Origin: Chengkuizengella sediminis
Lineage (GTDB): Bacteria > Bacillota > Bacilli > Paenibacillales > KCTC-33759
NCBI RefSeq assembly: GCF_010078385.1
Contig: NZ_SIJC01000006.1
Location: 1 to 64,000 of the forward strand
DNA: 64,000 nucleotides
Direction: 5' to 3'
Position numbers and translations under genes: made by a program. Within the stretch, counting starts at the first letter, position 1. The number at the start of each line of letters is the position of its first letter. Below, piece after piece: positions 8,354 through 18,086 of this stretch. Below the pieces are notes generated by a model, which was given only the letters and a program-made list of their open reading frames with translations, was not told where the DNA came from and did no database searches.

Positions 8354-8567
8354 ATTATTATGGCAAAAAATATCGTATTTTAGCGAAAAATAGTACTTAA
8401 TACATACAATGAGAATAACAAATACATTAAATTCATTTAAAACCTCAATTTAGAGCTTCTATTACATCATTATCTGAAACTATAAATCATAGTTATCCTA
8501 CCAAGTTATTTATTAAAATTTATAATAAATAAAAAATAAATATAGTTCATTAGGAGGAGAAAAGAAG

Positions 8568-10709
8568 TTGGAATTAAAAAGAAAAATAGGTAGAAAATCA
8601 TTAGTAGTATTGTTAACATTAACAATGATCTTTTCCATGTTTAGTTCAGTATTTGCCGCAGGATCATCAGATATTGATGGACACTGGGCAGAAAAACAAT
8701 TAAAGCAATGGATCGATAACGGTTTATTAAATGGTTATGGTGAAGGTGTGTATAAACCAAACCAAACGTTAACAAGATCTGAAGCAGCCGCTTTTGTAAA
8801 CAGAGCTTTTGAACATGAAGAAACAACAGAAGTGAATTTCCCAGATGTAGAATCTTCAGACTGGTTCTATAATGATGTATCTAAAGCATTAGCAGCAGGT
8901 TTTATGACTGGTTATGAAGATGGAACTTTTAAACCTGATCAAAACATAACTCGTCAGGAATTAGCAGTGATGATTTTTAGATTACTAGATTTAGAAGTGA
9001 AACCTGAAGCAGTAGATTCTTTTGATGATGCTGCTAGTATTGGTGAATGGGCTAAAGGTGAGATCGGTGCATTGGTTGATTTAGGTATCGTATCTGGATA
9101 TAACAATAAAATTCAACCAGAAGGTTTAACAACACGTGCAGAGGCTATTGTAATGATCCAACGTGCTACAGAGTATCTGTACACATACAGTGAAGCAGGT
9201 ACTTATGGCCCAGAGGAAGGTATTGATACCATTCTTAGCAATGTTACAGTTACAGCTTCTGGAGTAACATTACAAAACTTAGTGATTGAAGGAGATCTTC
9301 TTTTAACCGAAGGAATTGGTGAAGGAGACGTTCATTTAAATAATGTTACTGTAAAAGGTACAACCATTATTTCTGGTGGTGGAGAAAATAGTATTCACTT
9401 AAAAGACACTGTATTAGTAACAGTGATCGTTGATAAGAAAAATGGGAAAGTACGTATCGTTGCTGAAGGTAAAACAGATGTAAAAGAAGTAACATTAAAC
9501 TCCGGTGCGAAATTAGAAGAGTCTGATATTGATGGAGCAGGTTTTGCTGATGTCATTCTTTCTACTGAAATTGCTAAAGATGCTAATGTTGAGTTAGTAG
9601 GGGAATTTGAAACAGTGGATGTATTCGCAGCTACAGTAAGTATCGAAATCCCTGAAGGTGCTGTTGAAAGCTTAAATGTAGATGAAACAGCTGAAGGTGT
9701 AGCATTAGATCTTGGTAAAGATGCTACTATCGTAGAACTTGTTCTAGATGCTGTTACTGAAGTATTAGGTGAAGGAACAGTTGAAACAGTTGAAGGTGAG
9801 CAAGCTGAAGAATCTAATGTTGAGGTAGATACTACACCTGCTGCTGGTGGTTCTGGAACTAGTGGTGGTGGAGATTCAACACCTCCTGCTACAAGTCAAG
9901 CAGTAATTAATGATGCTTATGTGCAAGTTATTGACCCTGAAAAAACTATAAATCGTTCAGGCTCATCTATTGATTTTATTTTACAAGGTAACCCTGATCC
10001 ACAGGATGATTTAGATGATTCAGATAAACTTACAACATTTATTTTGGAATTAGAGGGTGCTGAATCTCTTACATTAACAAGAGATGGAGAAACGGAAACT
10101 ATAGACTTTTATGATGGGGCTTTAACTTTACCAGTATCATTATTATTGGGAGATAGAGACTCTGATAAAGATGGTGTTAGAGTAGATACAATTAAAGAGT
10201 GGCCAATAAATTACCCATCTCCGTTCGATACATTAAGCACAGATGCATCTGTTAAGTATACTAATGGTGATTCTACAGAAGTTTTTAGTTTAAAACTTAC
10301 TTTAGGAACAACATTAAATTTTGAAAGTGGTATAGCATTTAATAGTGTATCTTTAGGGTTTGGTGAAACTTTCCCAGCATTGAAATCAGGTGATTCTTAT
10401 ACATTTGATATTGATAATAAATATAATGACTATAAAGTTTTAACTTTTATCATTGAAGCAGATAATGCTAAAAAAGTTAATGTTACACTCCCTTTATTAG
10501 ATGTTTTAGATCCTCCAGATGCTTTTAAACAATATTATTTTAATGCAGATGGAATAATTGCTATATCTGTACCAGAGTTGTTGGGATTGGATGATGCAGG
10601 TAGCGATGGCGTGTCTGTAGGTATTATCAAAGATCAGATTGATTCAATTACAGGGAATATTTATGACAATTCAAATGTTTCAAAATCTGTTACATTAGTA
10701 ATTAACTAA
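8568..10709 (+). CDS. S-layer homology (SLH) domain cell-surface protein
   Basis: 713 residues starting at TTG behind AGGAGGAGA. A signal peptide (basic MELKRKIGRK, hydrophobic core, cleavage near VFA-AG, residue ~31) precedes three SLH modules at about 33-75, 90-140 and 152-200 (DIDGHWAEKQL; PDVESSDWFYNDV; DDAASIGEWAKGEI). These bind pyruvylated secondary wall polymer. Residues ~215-410 are repetitive beta-strand-rich (VTVKGTTIISGGGENSIHL), a possible beta-helix. A Gly/Ser/Thr/Pro linker near 425-440 leads to a C-terminal beta-rich region with no recognised domain. Transcribed divergently from cotA. Strongly acidic mature part, as usual for S-layer-associated proteins. Confidence 0.9.
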   Translation: MELKRKIGRKSLVVLLTLTMIFSMFSSVFAAGSSDIDGHWAEKQLKQWIDNGLLNGYGEGVYKPNQTLTRSEAAAFVNRAFEHEETTEVNFPDVESSDWFYNDVSKALAAGFMTGYEDGTFKPDQNITRQELAVMIFRLLDLEVKPEAVDSFDDAASIGEWAKGEIGALVDLGIVSGYNNKIQPEGLTTRAEAIVMIQRATEYLYTYSEAGTYGPEEGIDTILSNVTVTASGVTLQNLVIEGDLLLTEGIGEGDVHLNNVTVKGTTIISGGGENSIHLKDTVLVTVIVDKKNGKVRIVAEGKTDVKEVTLNSGAKLEESDIDGAGFADVILSTEIAKDANVELVGEFETVDVFAATVSIEIPEGAVESLNVDETAEGVALDLGKDATIVELVLDAVTEVLGEGTVETVEGEQAEESNVEVDTTPAAGGSGTSGGGDSTPPATSQAVINDAYVQVIDPEKTINRSGSSIDFILQGNPDPQDDLDDSDKLTTFILELEGAESLTLTRDGETETIDFYDGALTLPVSLLLGDRDSDKDGVRVDTIKEWPINYPSPFDTLSTDASVKYTNGDSTEVFSLKLTLGTTLNFESGIAFNSVSLGFGETFPALKSGDSYTFDIDNKYNDYKVLTFIIEADNAKKVNVTLPLLDVLDPPDAFKQYYFNADGIIAISVPELLGLDDAGSDGVSVGIIKDQIDSITGNIYDNSNVSKSVTLVIN

Positions 10710-10737
10710 TAATAAAATTAATGTATTTATCTAAAGG

Positions 10738-10765
10738 CTCTAGTCCAATGACTAGGGTCTTTTTC
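10738..10765 (+). terminator. Terminator of the SLH gene
   Basis: CTCTAGTC (10738-10745) pairs with GACTAGGG (10750-10757, one G-U), followed by a T-rich tract. Confidence 0.7.
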
Positions 10766-10832
10766 AATAGTATAATAAAATAAATGATGTGTTCTGTATC
10801 TTATTCTTTATTCCAAGAAACAAGGTGAAAGT

Positions 10833-11576
10833 ATGACAATCAACATTCAATTCTATCCTCTGGGTGAGCAAGCTATTGTGGCGAAGTTTGACTCTGAATT
10901 AAATGAAAATACATATGAACAAGTTTGCAATTTTTCTAGATCCTTAGAACAAAACCCCATCATTGGAACAATAGAGACTGTACCTACCTTTACTACAGTA
11001 ACGATATATTATGATCCTTTCGAATTAGTAAGAGCATATCAATCAAAAGATAATAATATCAATAAATCTACCCAATCATCCTATAATATAATACTTGCTC
11101 TCATCCAAGATAGAATAGCTAAAATGAAAAAAAATATCACTATAGAACATCGAACCATAAAAATCCCCGTATGTTACGAAGGAGATTTCGCTCCTGATCT
11201 TGAATACGTAGCAATGTACAATCAACTCAGTACAGAAGAAGTTATTCAAAATCATTCTGAAGGAGAATATTTAGTATACATGTTAGGTTTTGCCCCTGGG
11301 TTTCCTTATATGGGTGGTATGTCTAGTAAAATAGCCACACCAAGACGGAGTGAACCTAGAGTATTGGTTTCAGCAGGAAGTGTTGGCATAGCAGGAGAAC
11401 AGACAGGGATTTATTCATTGGATTCTCCTGGTGGTTGGCAAATTATTGGAAGGACACCTTTGACATTATTCCAACCTGAAAATGAGAGTCCTACTTTATT
11501 GCGAGCAGGAGACCGCATTCAGTTTTATTCCATCTCCATAGATGAGTATACTGTACTTGAGGAGAAACAAAAATGA
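10833..11576 (+). CDS. pxpB: 5-oxoprolinase subunit PxpB (KipI family)
   Basis: 247 residues. First gene of a three-gene operon for ATP-dependent opening of 5-oxoproline to glutamate. Carboxyltransferase-domain signature in the C-terminal half: GFAPGFPYMGG followed by TPRRSEPRVLVSAGSVGIAG and the SPGGWQIIGRT block. B. subtilis KipI, which inhibits the sporulation kinase KinA, belongs to the same family; the adjacent pxpC and pxpA favour the metabolic role. ATG preceded by AAGGTGAAAG. Its stop overlaps the next start by four bases (ATGA), indicating translational coupling. Confidence 0.92.
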   Translation: MTINIQFYPLGEQAIVAKFDSELNENTYEQVCNFSRSLEQNPIIGTIETVPTFTTVTIYYDPFELVRAYQSKDNNINKSTQSSYNIILALIQDRIAKMKKNITIEHRTIKIPVCYEGDFAPDLEYVAMYNQLSTEEVIQNHSEGEYLVYMLGFAPGFPYMGGMSSKIATPRRSEPRVLVSAGSVGIAGEQTGIYSLDSPGGWQIIGRTPLTLFQPENESPTLLRAGDRIQFYSISIDEYTVLEEKQK

Positions 11577-12592
11577 CCTTAAAAATATTAAAGCCAGGAA
11601 TGCTCACGACGATTCAAGATTTGGGAAGGGTTGGGTATCAAAAATATGGAGTAGTAGCAGGTGGAGTAATGGACTCTTATGCTGCTAGAATAGCCAACTT
11701 GTTAGTTGGGAATGAAGAAGATGCTGCTGTTATGGAGATGTCAATGATCGGACCATCTATTGAATTTCAAGAAGACTCACTTATCTCCATTTGTGGAGGA
11801 GATCTATCAGCAATAATTGATGGGGAAAGAGTGCCAATGTGGCGTCCTATTATCATAAAAGCAGGTAGCTGCCTACAATTTAGTAACGTTAAATCAGGTT
11901 GTAGAGCGTATCTATCTGCAGCAGGTGGGATATCAGTTCCAGAAGTTATGGGCAGTAGCAGTACATATTTAAGAGCAGCAATTGGAGGGTACGAGGGGCG
12001 AGCTTTAAAACAAGGAGATTTAATCTCAGTCCATCAATCTGATTACATAGGGAATACTAAAATACAGTCCTTTTTACAACTTTACTCTACTTCCTTAAAA
12101 TCATTTATCCCTCTACCTTGGTTTGTAAGTGAATATAGTTTACCAGCTTATCAATCTCAGGTGATGATTAGAGTGATGAAAGGAAGAGAGTTTGAATTAT
12201 TTCAAGATGAAAGTATAACTTCTCTATTGAGTGAGACTTTCACTATTCATCCTCAATCAGATAGAATGGCCTACAGATTAAACGGGGCTCAAATTCAACT
12301 TAAAACTAATTTAAATATGATTTCAGAAGCCGTTACGATGGGTACGATTCAAGTACCACCAGATGGATTTCCTCGCATATTATTAGCTGACAGACAAACT
12401 ACAGGTGGTTACCCACGTATTGCACAAGTTGCTTCAGTAGATCTCCCATTAATTGCTCAGCTAAAACCAGGAGACTCCTTAATGTTTCAGGAGGTTACTT
12501 TAGAAGAAGCAGAGTTTCTATATTTACAGCAAGAAAAAGATATTCATATTTTAAAACTGATGATTAGTGAACGTTGGAGGAGGGGGGATTGA
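11573..12592 (+). CDS. pxpC: 5-oxoprolinase subunit PxpC (KipA family)
   Basis: 339 residues, biotin-dependent-carboxyltransferase-like (AHS2) fold. Characteristic start [19 protein letters not shown], then [18 protein letters not shown], and a late [12 protein letters not shown] block. It works as a complex with PxpB and PxpA. ATG overlaps the pxpB stop, and the ribosome site of pxpA lies inside its last codons. Confidence 0.92.
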   Translation: MTLKILKPGMLTTIQDLGRVGYQKYGVVAGGVMDSYAARIANLLVGNEEDAAVMEMSMIGPSIEFQEDSLISICGGDLSAIIDGERVPMWRPIIIKAGSCLQFSNVKSGCRAYLSAAGGISVPEVMGSSSTYLRAAIGGYEGRALKQGDLISVHQSDYIGNTKIQSFLQLYSTSLKSFIPLPWFVSEYSLPAYQSQVMIRVMKGREFELFQDESITSLLSETFTIHPQSDRMAYRLNGAQIQLKTNLNMISEAVTMGTIQVPPDGFPRILLADRQTTGGYPRIAQVASVDLPLIAQLKPGDSLMFQEVTLEEAEFLYLQQEKDIHILKLMISERWRRGD

Positions 12593-12593
12593 A

Positions 12594-13352
12594 ATGTTAT
12601 CTGTAGATATCAACTGTGATTTAGGAGAGAGTTTCGGTGTATATTCCATCGGAATGGATGAAGAAGTATTAAAGTTTGTGACCTCAGCAAATATAGCTTG
12701 TGGATTCCATGCAGGTGATCCAAGTACAATGCGAAAAACAGTTCAATTATGTTTACAAAATAAAGTGGCTATTGGTGCTCATCCTGGGTTACAAGATTTA
12801 CAAGGATTTGGTCGTAGAAACATAGATATTACACCAGAAGAAACCTATGAAATTGTGTTATATCAGATTGGCGCTTTAAATGCATTCGTAAAAGCAGAGG
12901 GCGGGCGATTACATCATGTTAAACCACATGGGGCGTTATACAATATGGCAGCTAAAAATAGATCATTAGCTGATTCTATCGCTAGAGCTGTTTATGATTT
13001 TGATAATCAGTTATTATTGTATGGTTTATCTGGAAGTGAATTAGTCAAAGCAGGAGAACAGATCGGATTACGTTGCGCAAATGAGGTGTTTGCTGATCGA
13101 ACCTATCAAGATGATTGCGCTTTAACACCACGAAATCAAAAAGAAGCACTTATTGAGGATGCAGAAGAAGCAACAGTACAAGTATTATCAATGATTCAAC
13201 AGCAAAAAGTAAAAACCGTATATGGGAAAGAAATATCAATACAAGCAGATACCATATGTGTTCATGGGGATGGATTGGAGGCACTGACTTTTGTTAAAAT
13301 GATAAGAAAGAAATTACAAGAAGAAGGCATACATATTAGCGCAATAAAATAG
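12594..13352 (+). CDS. pxpA: 5-oxoprolinase subunit PxpA (LamB/YcsF family)
   Basis: 252 residues. Motifs of the family: [11 protein letters not shown] at the start, [30 protein letters not shown] and [12 protein letters not shown]. The ATG at 12594 immediately follows the pxpC stop and is served by GGAGGAGGGGGG; an upstream in-frame ATG at 12567 would lie within pxpC and has no ribosome site. Completes the PxpABC enzyme that detoxifies spontaneously formed pyroglutamate. Confidence 0.93.
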   Translation: MLSVDINCDLGESFGVYSIGMDEEVLKFVTSANIACGFHAGDPSTMRKTVQLCLQNKVAIGAHPGLQDLQGFGRRNIDITPEETYEIVLYQIGALNAFVKAEGGRLHHVKPHGALYNMAAKNRSLADSIARAVYDFDNQLLLYGLSGSELVKAGEQIGLRCANEVFADRTYQDDCALTPRNQKEALIEDAEEATVQVLSMIQQQKVKTVYGKEISIQADTICVHGDGLEALTFVKMIRKKLQEEGIHISAIK

Positions 13353-13408
13353 AGTGAATCATTCGGAAGATATGAAGAAGTATAAGATTATAGAATGGAG
13401 AATAACAA

Positions 13409-13657
13409 ATGATTTCTTTTATTAAATGGGTGTTTATATTTATAGTTTTATATTTGATTTTTAACATTGTTAAAGGTGCTCTAAAAATAAAGCGTGTTTT
13501 TAATGGAGGTATAGGTTCAAGGCAAATTGATAAATGTCCAGCTTGTGGACAAATCATTCAAGTTCCATCAGGTGAAAGTGATGAATTTTTATGCCCAAAA
13601 TGTAACACAAAATTAGGACGGACAAGTGATGGGAAGTTACTTATTAAAGTTAACTAA
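13409..13657 (+). CDS. Small membrane-anchored zinc-ribbon protein
   Basis: 82 residues: one N-terminal membrane helix (residues 4-24), a basic cytoplasmic stretch, then a zinc ribbon CPACG...CPKCN (two CxxC pairs about 20 residues apart). No enzyme domain. Its ribosome site (GGAGAATAAC) is modest. It could follow pxpA on the same transcript (56-base gap). Function unknown. Confidence 0.65.
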   Translation: MISFIKWVFIFIVLYLIFNIVKGALKIKRVFNGGIGSRQIDKCPACGQIIQVPSGESDEFLCPKCNTKLGRTSDGKLLIKVN

Positions 13658-13765
13658 TTAGTTTATATGAAATTTGCATAAGGAAAGAAGAAACACTTCA
13701 TTTATTTTGATAAGACATGTAACGATGGAAGGTGTTGAATGGGTACGAATAACCTAAATGCTTAC

Positions 13766-13806
13766 CTGTTTTAAGTCTTAATTCAAGGTATAAGAACTTA
13801 AAACAG
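13766..13806 (+). promoter_or_regulatory. Large hairpin directly upstream of the acetyltransferase ribosome site
   Basis: CTGTTTTAAGT (13766-13776) pairs perfectly with ACTTAAAACAG (13796-13806), and an inner CTTA/TAAG pair extends the stem across a one-base bulge. It ends just two bases before the AGAGGAAG ribosome site, so it could stabilise the mRNA 5' end, attenuate, or act as a dyad operator. Confidence 0.55.
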
Positions 13807-13821
13807 AAAGAGGAAGATCAA

Positions 13822-14658
13822 ATGATATACGAGTTAAATCCTAAAGATTACCCTAAAATGAAACCACTATTAAATGGACTAGAGAAACATCCTGTAATCA
13901 ACGGTGTAATTGATAGAAACAATGTAGGGAGAATTTTTGTTGATCATAAAAACTCTCCGACTGCTGCTTTAATATGGGCTCAAATGGAATTGTTTTATTT
14001 GATAGGAAATAGCGAGAACCCTGTTTTTAATTCGCAAATAGAGGGCTTTATTATCCATAGCTTAAAACTAGAAGCACTTGCAATTGGTGACGATTGTTTA
14101 AATTTAGAGTTATACCCCTTTCAGTCGTGGGAAAGGAATTTAAATAATATCTTTAAAAACCAGCTAATGAAAGGGGAGAGAGTCCCTTTTAAATTTGAAA
14201 AGAAACGTTTTTCATCTTTAGACGTAAAAAGTGTTCCAGATGAATATCGGATATTAAAAATTGACCCAAGTGTAATTTATTTAGACAATGAGAACATGAT
14301 TTCGAATGAGATAAAGAAATTTTGGGAGTCTCTAGATACATTTTATAATAAGGGATTAGGATATTGTGTACTAAAGAAAGATGAAGTGGTTGGTACATGT
14401 ATCTCTGCTTTTGTGAGTAATAATGAGTACGAAATTGGAATCAACACATATAAACCAGAACATAGAGGTAAAGGACTTGCTACTGTAATGGCTAGTTTGT
14501 TCATTGAAGAATGCCTAAATATAGGTGGGATTCCTCATTGGACGACTGAGCATTTTCGTAAAGACTCCATTGCAATAGCTAATAAGCTCGGATTTAAGCA
14601 ACTTTCAAATTATCCAATGTATTTCCTTCCTTTTGAGGATCTAGTTTATAGAAGTTAG
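13822..14658 (+). CDS. GNAT acetyltransferase of the ZmaR type
   Basis: 278 residues. The N-terminal half is specific to the GNAT_acetyltran family that includes the zwittermicin A self-resistance enzyme ZmaR. The C-terminal half carries the GNAT acetyl-CoA loop EHRGKGLATVMAS and the following helix, then DSIAIANKLGFKQ. Acetylates a small molecule from acetyl-CoA; the substrate is unknown, and many members occur in Bacillales without zwittermicin. Single gene behind a strong stem-loop. Confidence 0.8.
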   Translation: MIYELNPKDYPKMKPLLNGLEKHPVINGVIDRNNVGRIFVDHKNSPTAALIWAQMELFYLIGNSENPVFNSQIEGFIIHSLKLEALAIGDDCLNLELYPFQSWERNLNNIFKNQLMKGERVPFKFEKKRFSSLDVKSVPDEYRILKIDPSVIYLDNENMISNEIKKFWESLDTFYNKGLGYCVLKKDEVVGTCISAFVSNNEYEIGINTYKPEHRGKGLATVMASLFIEECLNIGGIPHWTTEHFRKDSIAIANKLGFKQLSNYPMYFLPFEDLVYRS

Positions 14659-14785
14659 GTTTTATCTCATGTATTTAATCTCTTGTAATTAAACATAAAC
14701 CCAATCATAATGTACACTATATATATGTTTTATGATTGGGTGTGTAATGAGAAGAGTACAATATTTGTATGAGGGGGTGTTTCAT

Positions 14786-14887
14786 GTGACAAAAAAACCA
14801 ACCTTAGATGAACTCTTAGAAAAAGTGACTTCAGAAAATCGCCATGTTGAAATAGAATTAGGATCAGAAGGGAATGAATTAATTTAA
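14786..14887 (+). CDS. Tiny MazE-tail-like peptide
   Basis: 33 codons from GTG, preceded by GAGGGGGTG at ideal spacing; not overlapped by any other gene. The peptide (TLDELLEKVTSENRHVEIEL and a short tail) closely resembles the toxin-binding C-terminal tail of MazE/PemI-type antitoxins (…LDELLxxVTPENxHxEIDxG…), but the DNA-binding SpoVT/AbrB half is absent and no MazF toxin is adjacent. It may be a stand-alone anti-toxin-like peptide or a domain remnant. Resemblance judged by eye. Confidence 0.55.
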   Translation: MTKKPTLDELLEKVTSENRHVEIELGSEGNELI

Positions 14888-14927
14888 TGTCAACCCCTGA
14901 ACGTAGTAGTCCAGTTTATGTTGATTT

Positions 14928-16112
14928 TCAATCCTCAGTTTGAATAAGCAAATGATTTACAATAAACTCCTCGAATTGTACTAATTTCTCATCAGATTCA
15001 AACATCGCTTGCGCCTGAACCTTACTTCCTCCGCCCTTACCATTAAATTGTTCTAAATGCTCTTTAAAGAGAGCTCCACAATCTAAAGAGAACCCGCTGC
15101 TTTGTGCTAGTAATAATCGCTTTTCACTATTAGATCTAAAAAGAACAATACTTTCACTTTTAGAAAATATGGTTTTTGTAATGAGTTGTAAATCTTTCAT
15201 GTTATATTCGTCAAAGGACTGAATAATCAAATGATCATTTTTTTCATTGATAAGTTGTTCTGCTAATGAAGAAAATAATTTCTCTTTTGTTTCTATAAGT
15301 TGTTTTTGAAGCTGTTTTTGATCCTGTTCTATTTGCTCAAGTCTTGCTAACAACGTATCTCGATTTGTATTTAATTTAGCTCCTACTGACATTAATACTT
15401 GATGAGTTGCATCATAATCCGCCAAAGCTCTATACCCACACTTAAAGTAAAGTCGAATTCCGCCACGGTGTTTTTCAGTTTTTAAGATTTTAATCATTCC
15501 TATTTGTCCCGTTGATTCTACATGCGTTCCACAGCAGGCAGACGTGTCAATATCATCTATTTCTACAATTCGAATAGCTTCGTCTACCTCAGGAGTTTTT
15601 CGTAATGGAAGTTTTGAGAGATCTTCTTTTCCAACCATATATGTTTTTACAGGTCTATTTTCATAAATGTATAAATTCGTTTGATGTTCGATATGATCTA
15701 GTTGTTCTTTGGATAAATGTTGAACATTTAAGTCAATCGTGACGGTATCTACTCCAAGATGGAAACTGACGGTATGTGCATCATACAATTCAATACATAC
15801 CGCTGATAAAAGGTGCTGACCAGTATGGTGCTGCATGTGTTCAAAACGGCGTTTCCAATCAATTTCACACTTTAAAAGATCTCCTTCAGGTAATTCATCC
15901 AAGGTATGATAAATGGCTCCGTTTCTCTCCTGTACATCTAATACTTTTATCCCATTGATCGTTCCTTTATCGGCAGGTTGTCCACCACCTTCAGGATAAA
16001 AAGCAGTTTCTTCTAATTGTATGATGTATTGATTGTTTCGTTCATTCATCTCTTTTATGTTTGTTTCCCACATTTTTAAAAATGGATTTGAGTAATAAAG
16101 TTTATTTGACAT
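14928..16112 (-). CDS. Alanyl-tRNA editing protein, AlaX-L type
   Basis: 394 residues. Trans-editing enzyme that hydrolyses Ser-tRNA(Ala)/Gly-tRNA(Ala). Zinc-binding editing core: H96-TGQ-H100 (HxxxH) and C193-CGT-H197 (CxxxH). A coiled coil at about 250-295 separates it from a C-terminal DHHA1 domain with the glycine-rich FNGKGGGSKVQAQ motif. This resembles the C-terminal two-thirds of AlaRS, as in class II AlaX. No neighbour suggests a special role. ATG start with a weak upstream purine stretch. Confidence 0.88.
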   Translation of the reverse strand: MSNKLYYSNPFLKMWETNIKEMNERNNQYIIQLEETAFYPEGGGQPADKGTINGIKVLDVQERNGAIYHTLDELPEGDLLKCEIDWKRRFEHMQHHTGQHLLSAVCIELYDAHTVSFHLGVDTVTIDLNVQHLSKEQLDHIEHQTNLYIYENRPVKTYMVGKEDLSKLPLRKTPEVDEAIRIVEIDDIDTSACCGTHVESTGQIGMIKILKTEKHRGGIRLYFKCGYRALADYDATHQVLMSVGAKLNTNRDTLLARLEQIEQDQKQLQKQLIETKEKLFSSLAEQLINEKNDHLIIQSFDEYNMKDLQLITKTIFSKSESIVLFRSNSEKRLLLAQSSGFSLDCGALFKEHLEQFNGKGGGSKVQAQAMFESDEKLVQFEEFIVNHLLIQTED

Positions 16113-16272
16113 CTTGAACTCCTATTCAAAATAGATTTAATTAAAATTCCTCTTATTGTTTATTTTACAGTAGATGTGAGTAGAAAGTCTAAGGATAGCA
16201 TCAGTCTTGTTTTTGTTTTTCACGTTTAGTCTGATAAAATGGATATCATAAATCATGGAGGGAAGGGATAAC

Positions 16273-16770
16273 ATGACAAATGCAAACGAAGTTTTTGGAG
16301 AAACATTAGTAAAATCGTTAAAGGGAGAACGTGGGCATATTCCAATAGAAAGAGCTTTATCTGATATTGATTATGAGCTTGCAGGTAAACAAATTGGTGA
16401 ATTACCTTACACGATTTATCAATTATTAAGTCATATGCTGTATTGGCAAAGATGGTTTCTTGGTTATCTTGAAGGAGAGCAACCAGTATTACCTAAATCT
16501 GCAATGGAATCCTGGCCTGAGGAAGATAAACCTACCAATGAAGAAGAATGGAATAAAATGATCGAAGAGTTACTGTCAGGGGTAGATCAAGCCTGTGAAT
16601 TTGCAATGAATACACAATTGGATGAACCTTTAGAAAAATGGCCTACAGAACCGAAAGCAGGGATTTTGAGAAATATGGCTTCACATAACTCATACCATTT
16701 AGCAGAAATCGTATTAATTCGTAGAATTTTTGGAGCTTGGCCACCACCAGGTGGGGGATATCCTTCATAA
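16273..16770 (+). CDS. DinB-like metal-binding four-helix protein
   Basis: 165 residues from the ATG at 16273, which has GGAGGGAAGGG upstream; an in-frame ATG at 16255 sits before that site and is unlikely. DinB/YfiT-type fold: histidine in the second helix (LLSHMLYWQRWF) and a C-terminal HNSYHLAEI with two more histidines forming the usual His3 metal site. Members include thiol transferases using bacillithiol; the exact role is unknown. Confidence 0.82.
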   Translation: MTNANEVFGETLVKSLKGERGHIPIERALSDIDYELAGKQIGELPYTIYQLLSHMLYWQRWFLGYLEGEQPVLPKSAMESWPEEDKPTNEEEWNKMIEELLSGVDQACEFAMNTQLDEPLEKWPTEPKAGILRNMASHNSYHLAEIVLIRRIFGAWPPPGGGYPS

Positions 16771-17047
16771 ATATAGATCTAAATTTACATTACTAAAAAT
16801 AACTTAACTGAACCGCAAATTTGTAACCCACATAGCTGAAATGATATATGAAAATGATGATCATTTATTGAATCACCTTCATTCAGGGATTACTTATTTG
16901 TGGTTTTTTTGTGCGTCAAAATGTTCTGTTTTACAAGAGGAAATTCTCAGTCTAAAGTTGTAGTTTTGTTCATCCTATTAGTCGATGTGATAGATACAAA
17001 CATAAAGTAAGATTTAAGTATAAGTTATCAATTAGGAGGAATTAAGT
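16771..17047. other. Intergenic region with long-loop terminator candidate
   Basis: ACCGCAAAT near 16812 can pair with ATTTGTGGT near 16900, which is followed by seven T. The loop is long and internally structured, so it is a terminator-like element rather than a certain terminator. Nothing else seen. Confidence 0.35.
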
Positions 17048-17989
17048 ATGAGACAAAACAATACATTACCGATTATGGCTGGTCTATTAGGAGCTATTAT
17101 TGTAGGTTTAAGTTTTTTATTTTTAAAAAATATTGTAAACGAAGCTTCAGCATTATCTATATTATCCTATCGTTTTACAATTGCTTTTATGGCAATGACG
17201 GTTTTTATTTTATTTAAAATAGTTAAAGTCAACTTTCGAAATAAACCTGTACTTCCGCTTATTTTATTTTCACTCATTCAGCCTGTGCTTGCTTTTTCTT
17301 TTCAAACTTATGGCATGAAGTATGCTACATCAAGTGAAGCGGGTATTATCACAGCCTTGCTTCCGATCTTTGTTATGGTATTTGCTTCGTTATTTTTAAA
17401 GGAAAGTACGTCGTTGATCCAAAAAGGTTCAATTTTACTTTCAGCAGGTGGTGTATTATATATCGGTTTCATGAGTGGGGTAGAAGGGGGATCAAACCTC
17501 ATTGGATTCATTCTTATTCTTTTATCCGTTATATCGATGGCATTTTACTCTATTCTTGCTCGCAAATACTCAGAGCAATTTTCCCCCTTAGAGTTGACTT
17601 ATGCCATGATGGGTATAGGTATGGTCATGTTTAATATTATATTATTTGTGTCTCCTGATAAAGCAGACTTTTCGTTATTTCTTGAACCAAACTTTATTTT
17701 ATCTATTTTGTATCTAGGGGTTTTTGCATCCGTTGTCTCTTCATTTTTAACAAACTATATGATTGCAAAAATGGGAGCATCTCGATCAGGTGTCTTTGTG
17801 AATCTTTCAACAATTGTAAGTATTGTCGCAGGGGTTTTCATATTAAACGAAGCTTTTTACACGTATCATATGATCGGTACAATTTTAATCATTGTTGGGG
17901 TTATAGGAGCCAATATGAAAGGTTTTAACAATAAATCCTTGTCCAACAAAGGTAACAACGTAATCCATGGAATTGCTGTAAAAGATTAA
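17048..17989 (+). CDS. EamA/DMT-family transporter
   Basis: 313 residues with about ten hydrophobic segments in two homologous EamA halves (e.g. LLGAIIVGLSFLFLKNIV at the start, LIGFILILLSVISMAFYSIL in the middle). The drug/metabolite exporter family moves amino acids, nucleosides or drugs by proton exchange. Substrate not predictable. AGGAGGAATTAAGT precedes the ATG. Short polar C-terminal tail. Confidence 0.85.
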   Translation: MRQNNTLPIMAGLLGAIIVGLSFLFLKNIVNEASALSILSYRFTIAFMAMTVFILFKIVKVNFRNKPVLPLILFSLIQPVLAFSFQTYGMKYATSSEAGIITALLPIFVMVFASLFLKESTSLIQKGSILLSAGGVLYIGFMSGVEGGSNLIGFILILLSVISMAFYSILARKYSEQFSPLELTYAMMGIGMVMFNIILFVSPDKADFSLFLEPNFILSILYLGVFASVVSSFLTNYMIAKMGASRSGVFVNLSTIVSIVAGVFILNEAFYTYHMIGTILIIVGVIGANMKGFNNKSLSNKGNNVIHGIAVKD

Positions 17990-18086
17990 ACGATTTGAAG
18001 ATGTTTTTTAAAATTCTTAAAAATGAACTTAATGTTGAAATGACATGAAATTGAATTCTATATAAATTGGTTATGGAGTGGTTGAT

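Noticed and set aside
10833-13352. KipI-KipA sporulation-kinase inhibitor operon
   Set aside because: The same families, but the adjacent pxpA completes the 5-oxoprolinase set, so the metabolic reading is preferred; a dual role is not excluded.
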